NCBI GenBank assembly: GCA_946886875.1
Contig: CAMPJN010000076.1
Span: 1 to 12,873, forward strand
Direction of reading: 5' to 3'
From: an uncultured Pseudomonas sp.
Lineage (GTDB): Bacteria > Pseudomonadota > Gammaproteobacteria > Pseudomonadales > Pseudomonadaceae
Length of the DNA stretch: 12,873 bases
Part shown: positions 6,757 through 12,873 of the stretch, piece by piece
How positions within the stretch are numbered: position 1 is the first letter of the stretch
Layout of the letters: each line of letters opens with the position of its first letter
Program-made: the position numbers and the translations under genes
The notes under the pieces: generated by a model
What the model saw: only the letters and a program-made list of their open reading frames with translations
Databases searched by the model: none
Told to the model about the DNA's origin: nothing

Positions 6757-8172
6757 ATGCGCATTGGCGCAGTTTTCATCGCGGTTGCAGTGGGTTTGGC
6801 GGCGTTTGCCGTCGAAGTGTCGGCTGCATCGGATGTGCGTAGCGTGCGGTTGTGGCGCGCGCCGGATAACACGCGCCTGGTCTTCGACCTGTCCGGCCCG
6901 GTAAAACACTCGGTGTTCACCCTGGGCTCGCCGGACCGCATCGTTATCGATGTCAGTGGCGCCAAGCTGGCCACCCAGTTGGATAATTTGCCATTTAGCA
7001 ATACCCCGATCACCGGCGTGCGCTCGGCGCAGCGCAGCCCGGAAGAGCTGCGGGTGGTGATCGACCTGTCTGCGGCGGTTACCCCGAAGAGCTTCACCCT
7101 GGCACCCAATCAACAGTACGGTCATCGCCTTGTCGTCGATCTGTTCGACAGCGCGGCCGCTGCAGCGCCCGAGTTGCCTGGCACCACGACAGCCAGTGCG
7201 CCAACTGTTCCGGTGACACCGACTCAGGCACCGCCCCGGGCGACGCCGGCCGGCGCCAAGCGCGATATCGTCGTCGCCATCGATGCCGGGCATGGTGGCG
7301 AAGATCCTGGGGCGTTGTCGCCGGTCAAGGGCCAGTTCGAGAAGCACGTGACCCTGGCGATCGCCAAGGAACTGCAGCGCCAGATCAATGCCGAAAAAGG
7401 CTTCCGTGGCGAACTGGTGCGTACCGGCGATTACTTCATTCCGCTGCGCAAGCGCACCGATATTGCCCGCAAGAAGGGCGCCGACCTGTTCGTCTCCATT
7501 CATGCCGACGCCGCGCCGCGGGCCGCTGCTTTCGGCGCCTCGGTGTATGCCTTGTCGGATCGCGGCGCCACCTCGGAAACCGCGCGCTGGCTGGCCGATT
7601 CGGAAAACCAGTCGGACCTGATCGGCGGTGCCGGCAACGTCAGCCTGGACGATAAGGACCGTATGCTCGCCGGCGTGTTGCTGGACCTGTCGATGACCGC
7701 ATCGTTGTCGTCCAGCCTGAATGTCGGTAATAAGGTGCTCGGCAATATGGGGCGCATTACCCCGCTGCATAAGCGCCGGGTCGAGCAGGCCGGCTTTATG
7801 GTGCTGAAGTCGCCGGATATCCCATCAATCCTGGTCGAGACCGGTTTCATCTCCAATCCCAATGAGGCGCGCAAGCTGGCCTCTTCCGGCCATCAACAGG
7901 CCTTGGCGCGTTCTATCACCAGTGGCGTGCGGCAGTTCTTCCACGAAAACCCGCCGCCTGGCAGCTACATCGCCTGGATGCGTGACAACGGCAAAATCGC
8001 CCTCGGCCCCCGCGAGCATGTGGTCAGTTCGGGCGAGAGCCTGGCGCTGATCGCCCAGCGCTATCAGATCAGTCTGGGCGTGCTGCGCAGCGCCAATTCG
8101 CTGCGCTCCGATGTGATCAAGGTGGGGCAGAAATTGCAGATCCCGGCCACTGCCCTGGCGTCGCAGCCATGA
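6757..8172 (+). CDS. amiB: N-acetylmuramoyl-L-alanine amidase AmiB with AMIN and LysM domains
   Basis: AmiB is a periplasmic zinc amidase that cuts the stem peptide from muramic acid to split septal peptidoglycan during daughter-cell separation. The 471-residue product has a Sec signal peptide with a likely cut after EVSA (about residue 23), an AMIN domain (about 25-132) for septal targeting, and a Pro/Thr/Ala linker (about 138-166). The Amidase_3 domain (170-395) has the zinc ligands His179 ([10 protein letters not shown]), Glu195 and His249 (SIHADA), and the catalytic Glu361 (VETGFISN). The segment at about 284-325 matches the autoinhibitory helix of division amidases, normally relieved by a LytM activator such as EnvC. 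A LysM domain (421-463) ends the protein. ATG 6757 is chosen for its GAGGT site (6747-6751). ATG 6733 (ATGA overlap with tsaE) and ATG 6745 are in-frame alternatives that only lengthen the signal peptide. It overlaps mutL by ATGA. Confidence 0.95.
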   Translation: MRIGAVFIAVAVGLAAFAVEVSAASDVRSVRLWRAPDNTRLVFDLSGPVKHSVFTLGSPDRIVIDVSGAKLATQLDNLPFSNTPITGVRSAQRSPEELRVVIDLSAAVTPKSFTLAPNQQYGHRLVVDLFDSAAAAAPELPGTTTASAPTVPVTPTQAPPRATPAGAKRDIVVAIDAGHGGEDPGALSPVKGQFEKHVTLAIAKELQRQINAEKGFRGELVRTGDYFIPLRKRTDIARKKGADLFVSIHADAAPRAAAFGASVYALSDRGATSETARWLADSENQSDLIGGAGNVSLDDKDRMLAGVLLDLSMTASLSSSLNVGNKVLGNMGRITPLHKRRVEQAGFMVLKSPDIPSILVETGFISNPNEARKLASSGHQQALARSITSGVRQFFHENPPPGSYIAWMRDNGKIALGPREHVVSSGESLALIAQRYQISLGVLRSANSLRSDVIKVGQKLQIPATALASQP

Positions 8173-10046
8173 GCGAACCAGTGCGTATCCAGCTGCTGAG
8201 CCCGCGTCTGGCCAACCAGATCGCCGCTGGCGAGGTGGTCGAGCGCCCGGCATCGGTGATCAAGGAGTTGCTGGAGAACAGCCTGGACTCCGGCGCCAAG
8301 CGTATCGAAGTGGATATCGAGCAGGGCGGTGTTAAGCTGCTGCGCGTGCGCGACGACGGCAGCGGCATCGCTCCGGACGATCTGCCGCTCGCCTTGGCGC
8401 GGCACGCCACCAGCAAGATCCGCGAGCTGGAAGATCTCGAACAGGTCATGAGTCTGGGCTTTCGTGGCGAGGCCCTGGCTTCGATCAGCTCGGTCGCGCG
8501 CCTGACCCTGACCTCGCGCACCGCCGATGCCGAACAGGCCTGGCAGGTGGAAACCGAAGGTCGCGATATGCAGCCGCGGGTGCAGCCAGCGGCCCATCCG
8601 GTCGGCACCTCGGTGGAAGTGCGCGACCTGTTTTTCAACACCCCGGCACGGCGCAAGTTCCTCAAGGCCGAGAAAACCGAGTTCGATCACCTGCAGGAAG
8701 TGATCAAGCGTCTGGCCCTCGCCCGTTTCGATGTCGGTTTTCATCTGCGCCATAACGGTAAGACGGTGCTGTCGTTGCACGAAGCCGGTGACGATGTCAG
8801 CCGCTCACGGCGGGTGGCCTCGGTCTGCGGCGCGGCCTTTCTCGAACAGGCGCTGCCGATCGAGATCGAGCGCAACGGCTTGCGCCTGTGGGGCTGGGTG
8901 GGCTTGCCGACTTTTTCCCGTAGTCAGGCCGATTTGCAGTATTTCTATGTCAATGGCCGCACGGTGCGCGACAAGCTGGTCGCCCATGCGGTGCGCCAGG
9001 CGTATCGCGACGTTTTGTTCAACGGCCGTCACCCGACCTTCGTGCTGTTTCTGGAAATCGATCCGGCGGTGGTCGACGTCAACGTACACCCGACCAAGCA
9101 CGAAGTGCGCTTCCGCGACGGGCGTATGGTTCACGACTTTCTCTATGGCACCCTGCACCGCGCCTTGGGCGAGGTGCGCCCGGAGGATCAGCTGGCGGCG
9201 CCGGCCGCAGTAGCCGGGATGCTCGCGCCGACAGGGCAGGCCGCCGGCGAGTTCGGCCCGCAAGGCGAGATAGGTCTGGCTGCCAGCTTGTTGCAGGCGC
9301 AGCCGGCCGAGTCGATCTGGCGCTCGCCAGGGGCGGGCTATCAAGGCACGCGCTCGGCGCCGGGACCGGTAATGCCCGCCGCCGAAGCGCAGGGCGCATA
9401 TCGCGAGTTCTTTTCACCGCTGCCGGGAGCACCGGCGAGCCTACCCGAGGCTCAGGGCGATATTCCACCGCTGGGTTACGCGATCGCCCAGTTGAAAGGT
9501 ATCTATATCCTTGCGGAAAACGTTCAGGGCCTGGTCGTCGTGGATATGCACGCGGCCCATGAGCGGATTACCTATGAGCGGCTGAAAGTCGCCATGGCCA
9601 GTGAAGGTCTGCGCGGCCAGCCGTTGTTGGTGCCGGAGTCCATCGCCGTCAGCCAGCGCGAGGCCGATTGCGCCGAGGAGCATGGCGAATGGTTTCAGCG
9701 CCTGGGCTTCGAGTTGCAGCGTTTGGGTCCGGAAAGCCTGGCGATCCGGCAGATCCCGGCATTGCTCAAACAGGCCGAGGCGACCCGCCTGGTGCATGAC
9801 GTGCTGGCCGATCTGCTGGAATACGGCACCACCGACCGTATCCAGGCCCACCTCAACGAACTGCTCGGCACCATGGCCTGCCACGGTGCGGTGCGTGCCA
9901 ATCGGCGCCTGACCTTGCCGGAGATGAACGCCCTGCTACGCGACATGGAGCACACCGAGCGCAGCGGCCAGTGCAACCATGGGCGTCCGACCTGGACGCA
10001 GATGGGCATGGACGACCTCGATAAGCTGTTTTTACGCGGACGCTGA
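8169..10046 (+). CDS. mutL: DNA mismatch repair protein MutL, endonuclease-type
   Basis: MutL links MutS mismatch recognition to strand incision and UvrD unwinding. The 625-residue product has the N-terminal GHKL ATPase: [11 protein letters not shown] (33-43, Glu33 and Asn37), RDDGSGI (61-67), RHATSK (78-83), [10 protein letters not shown] (97-106) and [14 protein letters not shown] variable linker (about 340-430) rich in Ala, Gly and Pro follows. The C-terminal dimerisation domain carries [12 protein letters not shown] (459-470), MACHGAVRA (569-577) and QCNHGRP (601-607). These match the metal-binding endonuclease motifs DQHA(X)2E(X)4E, ACR-type and C(P)HGRP of MutL from MutH-less bacteria, so the protein probably nicks DNA itself. 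The ATG lies in the ATGA overlap with the amiB stop, pointing to coupled translation. miaA follows 48 bp later, the classic mutL-miaA-hfq-hflX order. Confidence 0.97.
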   Translation: MSEPVRIQLLSPRLANQIAAGEVVERPASVIKELLENSLDSGAKRIEVDIEQGGVKLLRVRDDGSGIAPDDLPLALARHATSKIRELEDLEQVMSLGFRGEALASISSVARLTLTSRTADAEQAWQVETEGRDMQPRVQPAAHPVGTSVEVRDLFFNTPARRKFLKAEKTEFDHLQEVIKRLALARFDVGFHLRHNGKTVLSLHEAGDDVSRSRRVASVCGAAFLEQALPIEIERNGLRLWGWVGLPTFSRSQADLQYFYVNGRTVRDKLVAHAVRQAYRDVLFNGRHPTFVLFLEIDPAVVDVNVHPTKHEVRFRDGRMVHDFLYGTLHRALGEVRPEDQLAAPAAVAGMLAPTGQAAGEFGPQGEIGLAASLLQAQPAESIWRSPGAGYQGTRSAPGPVMPAAEAQGAYREFFSPLPGAPASLPEAQGDIPPLGYAIAQLKGIYILAENVQGLVVVDMHAAHERITYERLKVAMASEGLRGQPLLVPESIAVSQREADCAEEHGEWFQRLGFELQRLGPESLAIRQIPALLKQAEATRLVHDVLADLLEYGTTDRIQAHLNELLGTMACHGAVRANRRLTLPEMNALLRDMEHTERSGQCNHGRPTWTQMGMDDLDKLFLRGR

Positions 10047-10061
10047 CCGAGCTGCGGGCGA

Positions 10062-10077
10062 TTGGCGTTCGCGCCAA
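10062..10077 (+). other. UUCG-loop hairpin between mutL and miaA
   Basis: TTGGCG (10062-10067) and CGCCAA (10072-10077) form a perfect 6-bp stem closed by TTCG. It starts 15 bases after the mutL stop and ends 17 bases before the miaA ATG. No T run follows, so it is not an intrinsic terminator. It may serve as an mRNA stability or processing point between the two cistrons. A UUCG loop is stable, although the usual C-G closing pair is G-C here. Confidence 0.45.
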
Positions 10078-10094
10078 ACCGAGAAATATTGACG

Positions 10095-11069
10095 ATGCCT
10101 GAACGCCTGCCCCCCGCGATCTTTCTGATGGGCCCGACCGCCGCCGGTAAGACCGACTTGGCCCTGGAGTTGGCACGGGCGCTGCCGTGCGAGCTGATCA
10201 GCGTGGACTCGGCGTTGATTTATCGCGGCATGGATATCGGCACCGCCAAGCCGGACCGGGCCACCCTGGCCGAATTCCCCCATCGCCTGATCGATATCCG
10301 CGACCCCGCCGCAAGCTATTCGGCCGCCGAGTTCCGCGCCGACGCCCTGGCGGCCATGGCCGAGATCACTGCGCGCGGGCGTATCCCGCTGTTGGTGGGT
10401 GGCACCATGCTGTATTTCAAAGCGCTGCTGGAAGGCCTGGCGGATATGCCCAGCGCCGATGCCCAGGTTCGCGCCGAGCTGGAAGCCCGTGCCGCGGCCG
10501 AGGGTTGGCAGGCGCTGCATCGCGAGCTGATGGCGGTCGATCCGGAGTCGGCGGCGCGTATTCACCCCAACGATCCCCAGCGTCTGATCCGCGCCTTGGA
10601 GGTCTTCCGGGTGAGTGGTTTGACGATGACCGCACACCGTGAGCGCCAAGCGGCGCAAAATCCCAACGGCAGTGCGCCCGGCGGCGGGCAATTCCCCTAT
10701 ACTGTCGCGCAATTAGCGATAGCGCCAGCGCAACGCCAAGTGTTGCATGAGCGAATCGCACAACGATTTGGGGCGATGTTGGAACAGGGCTTTGTCGCCG
10801 AGGTCGAACGCCTGCGCCAAAGAGGTGACTTGCACCCCGGCTTACCGTCTATAAGGGCTGTAGGCTATCGCCAGGTGTGGGATTACCTGGAGGGGGGCGT
10901 CAGTGAGGCGCAGATGCGTGAGCGAGGCATTATTGCTACGCGTCAGTTGGCAAAACGACAATTTACCTGGTTGCGCGGTTGGGCTGATATCGAATGGTTG
11001 GATAGCCTGGCCTGCGACAATCTGACGCGCGCCTTGAAATACCTGGCAGCGGTCTCCATATTGGCCTGA
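10095..11069 (+). CDS. miaA: tRNA dimethylallyltransferase MiaA
   Basis: MiaA adds the dimethylallyl group to A37 of tRNAs reading UNN codons (i6A, later ms2i6A). The 324-residue product has the P-loop GPTAAGKTD (13-21), [16 protein letters not shown] (38-53, including the catalytic Asp), HRLIDIRDP (63-71), [12 protein letters not shown] (101-112), [16 protein letters not shown], the [14 protein letters not shown] core and the C-terminal [17 protein letters not shown] 10095 gives the family N-terminus ([16 protein letters not shown]). A TTG at 10062 in frame would add 11 atypical residues. The ribosome binding site is weak. The last third, from about 10690, looks less GC-rich than the first two-thirds and contains rare codons such as AGA, ATA and AGG. 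That part may double as promoter DNA for hfq, as known for miaA in E. coli. Confidence 0.96.
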   Translation: MPERLPPAIFLMGPTAAGKTDLALELARALPCELISVDSALIYRGMDIGTAKPDRATLAEFPHRLIDIRDPAASYSAAEFRADALAAMAEITARGRIPLLVGGTMLYFKALLEGLADMPSADAQVRAELEARAAAEGWQALHRELMAVDPESAARIHPNDPQRLIRALEVFRVSGLTMTAHRERQAAQNPNGSAPGGGQFPYTVAQLAIAPAQRQVLHERIAQRFGAMLEQGFVAEVERLRQRGDLHPGLPSIRAVGYRQVWDYLEGGVSEAQMRERGIIATRQLAKRQFTWLRGWADIEWLDSLACDNLTRALKYLAAVSILA

Positions 11070-11083
11070 GTCCTTGCTATTAG

Positions 11084-11434
<351 letters not shown>

Positions 11435-11448
11435 TTTAGGAGGCTGTA

Positions 11449-12750
11449 TTGTTCTTCGAGCGTCATCAAGGTGGGGAGCGGGCCATCCTGGTTCATCTGG
11501 ACGGCCAAGACTCCGAGGCGCGTGAAGATCCCGAAGAGTTTCAGGAGCTGGCCCTTTCGGCCGGCGCTGATGCCGTGGCTTTTCTCCGCGTGCCGAGCAA
11601 TCGGCTGACCGCCAAATTCCTGATCGGCAGTGGCAAGGTCGAAGAGTTGCGTGATCAGGTCAAGGCCGTCGAGGCCGATCTGGTGATCTTCAATCACGTC
11701 CTGACCCCCAGTCAGGAGCGCAATCTGGAGCGAGTGTTCGAATGCCGGGTGCTTGATCGTACCGGGCTGATCCTGGACATCTTCGCCCAGCGCGCGCGCA
11801 CCCACGAAGGTAAATTGCAGGTCGAGCTGGCTCAGTTGGATCATCTGAGCACGCGCCTGGTGCGTGGCTGGACCCACCTGGAGCGACAGAAGGGCGGTAT
11901 CGGTCTGCGCGGTCCGGGTGAAACCCAGCTGGAAACCGACCGGCGTCTGCTGCGGGTGCGTATCCGTCAGATCAAGCAAAAACTCGAAAAAGTGCGCAGC
12001 CAGCGTGAACAGGCGCGGCGTGGCCGACAGCGTGCTGATATTCCCTCGGTATCCCTGGTCGGCTACACCAACGCCGGCAAATCGACCTTGTTCAATGCAC
12101 TGACCGAATCCGACGTCTACGCTGCCGATCAGTTGTTCGCCACCCTCGACCCGACGTTGCGTCGACTGGAACTGGACGATCTGGGGCCGGTGGTGCTGGC
12201 CGATACCGTAGGCTTTATCCGTCATCTGCCGCACAAACTGGTCGAGGCCTTTCGCGCAACGCTCGAAGAGTCGAGCAACTCCGACTTGCTGCTGCACGTG
12301 ATCGATGCCCATGAGCCGGAGCGTGACCAACAGATCGAGCAGGTCATGGCGGTGTTGAGCGAAATCGGCGCCCATGAACTGCCGATGCTTGAGGTGTACA
12401 ACAAGCTCGATTTGCTCGAAGGCGTGGAACCGCAAATCCAGCGCAATGCCGACGGCAAGCCGCAGCGGGTCTGGCTCTCCGCGCGCGACGGACGCGGTTT
12501 GCCGCTGCTGAAACAGGCGATTGCCGAGCTTTTGGGTAATGATTTATTTGTCGGTACCCTGCATTTGCCGCAAGATCTGGCCCGGTTGCGTGCTCAGTTC
12601 TTCGAGCTGGGTGCGGTGCAGAGCGAAAACCATGCCGAGGATGGCAGTAGCCTGTTGGCGGTTCGCTTGCCGCGTATCGAGTTGAATCGGCTGGTGACTC
12701 GGGCGGGATTGCTGCCCGTGGAGTTTCTCGAACAACACACTTTGCAATAA
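11449..12750 (+). CDS. hflX: Ribosome rescue GTPase HflX, TTG start
   Basis: HflX is an Obg-HflX superfamily GTPase that binds the 50S subunit and splits stalled 70S ribosomes, for instance after heat or antibiotic stress. The 433-residue product has the N-terminal HflX nucleotide-binding domain (about 1-135, with SGKVEEL and LVIFNH...TPSQERNLE), a helical linker with GGIGLRGPGETQLE (149-162), and the G domain. There, G1 is GYTNAGKS (205-212), G2 is Thr232, G3 is DTVG (252-255), G4 is NKLD (318-321) and G5 is SAR (344-346). A C-terminal domain follows. The start is TTG 11449, with the strong site TAGGAGG at 11437-11443, five bases upstream. The product begins FFERHQGGERA, as in Pseudomonas HflX. 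It lies 14 bp after hfq, so co-transcription is expected. Confidence 0.97.
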   Translation: MFFERHQGGERAILVHLDGQDSEAREDPEEFQELALSAGADAVAFLRVPSNRLTAKFLIGSGKVEELRDQVKAVEADLVIFNHVLTPSQERNLERVFECRVLDRTGLILDIFAQRARTHEGKLQVELAQLDHLSTRLVRGWTHLERQKGGIGLRGPGETQLETDRRLLRVRIRQIKQKLEKVRSQREQARRGRQRADIPSVSLVGYTNAGKSTLFNALTESDVYAADQLFATLDPTLRRLELDDLGPVVLADTVGFIRHLPHKLVEAFRATLEESSNSDLLLHVIDAHEPERDQQIEQVMAVLSEIGAHELPMLEVYNKLDLLEGVEPQIQRNADGKPQRVWLSARDGRGLPLLKQAIAELLGNDLFVGTLHLPQDLARLRAQFFELGAVQSENHAEDGSSLLAVRLPRIELNRLVTRAGLLPVEFLEQHTLQ

Positions 12751-12802
12751 AGCCTGCCGCAGTGACTTTGCCGATGATGGCTGGCATTCGGTAGCATTGG
12801 TC

Positions 12803-12828
12803 GGCGCGCCGTGGGCGCGCCTTTGCTT
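12803..12828 (+). terminator. Hairpin terminator or attenuator between hflX and hflK
   Basis: GGCGCGCC (12803-12810) and GGCGCGCC (12814-12821) are self-complementary and form an all-GC 8-bp stem with the loop GTG, followed by TTTGCTTT. It lies 52 bp after the hflX stop and 18 bp before the hflK start. Because hflK follows in the same direction and its ribosome binding site begins at 12837, the structure may be a leaky attenuator that lowers read-through into hflKC, or a true terminator with a separate hflK promoter not visible here. Confidence 0.6.
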
Positions 12829-12846
12829 TATCAGATGGAGAGCGCT

Positions 12847-12873
12847 ATGGCTTGGAATGAGCCGGGTGGCAAC
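12847..12873 (+). CDS. hflK: FtsH protease modulator HflK, first nine codons only
   Basis: ATG 12847 opens a frame that runs off the window after nine codons, reading MAWNEPGGN. This is the characteristic N-terminus of HflK, a membrane SPFH/prohibitin-family protein that with HflC forms a large cage around the FtsH protease. GGAGAG (12837-12842) lies four bases upstream as a ribosome binding site. The position straight after hfq-hflX is the standard place for hflK-hflC. The call rests on these few residues and on gene order, since the membrane helix and SPFH domain lie beyond the window. Confidence 0.85.

Noticed and set aside
6559..7770. Open frame of 403 codons on the minus strand across tsaE and amiB
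   Set aside because: It spans two clear genes on the other strand. The product is Arg/Gln/Gly-rich with no motif, so it is a shadow of GC-biased codons.

Overview
The window is GC-rich, gene-dense chromosomal DNA from a gammaproteobacterium, almost certainly Pseudomonas in the broad sense. From memory, the gene order matches the Pseudomonas chromosome (motB / rsgA / orn / queG / nnrD-tsaE-amiB-mutL-miaA-hfq-hflX-hflK). Hfq has the Pseudomonas-type short C-terminal tail. The orn-queG gap carries a GTAGGG-type paired-hairpin (REP-like) element. No database search was run. Identifications rest on motifs and remembered family sequences.

Layout. Positions 1-908 are the 3' part of motB (flagellar stator), which converges on rsgA (975-2006, minus) across a shared bidirectional hairpin terminator. 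A gene for a membrane-anchored SAM methyltransferase (2125-2919) runs divergently from rsgA and is followed at once by orn (2960-3502). orn converges on queG (3661-4722, minus), and the 158 bp between them holds an inverted repeat and a two-hairpin REP-like element. Divergent from queG, a long co-directional block begins with nnrD (4782-6281) and continues with tsaE, amiB, mutL, miaA, hfq, hflX and the first nine codons of hflK. Within it nnrD/tsaE overlap by 13 bp and amiB/mutL share ATGA. An attenuator-like hairpin separates hflX from hflK.

How the genes work together. This is mainly a housekeeping 'superoperon'. It covers tRNA modification (QueG for queuosine, TsaE for t6A37, MiaA for i6A37), metabolite repair (NnrD), cell-wall splitting at division (AmiB), mismatch repair (MutL), RNA chaperone function (Hfq), ribosome-associated GTPases (RsgA, HflX), oligoribonucleotide and pGpG turnover (Orn), and the start of the FtsH modulators HflKC.

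I see no unknown multi-gene system. The points most worth a second look are the poorly characterised methyltransferase between rsgA and orn, whose layout resembles the eukaryotic/bacterial FAM173 lysine methyltransferases; compensatory base changes in the REP-like hairpins; rare codons in miaA that form a -10-like box upstream of hfq; and the endonuclease-type motif in MutL.
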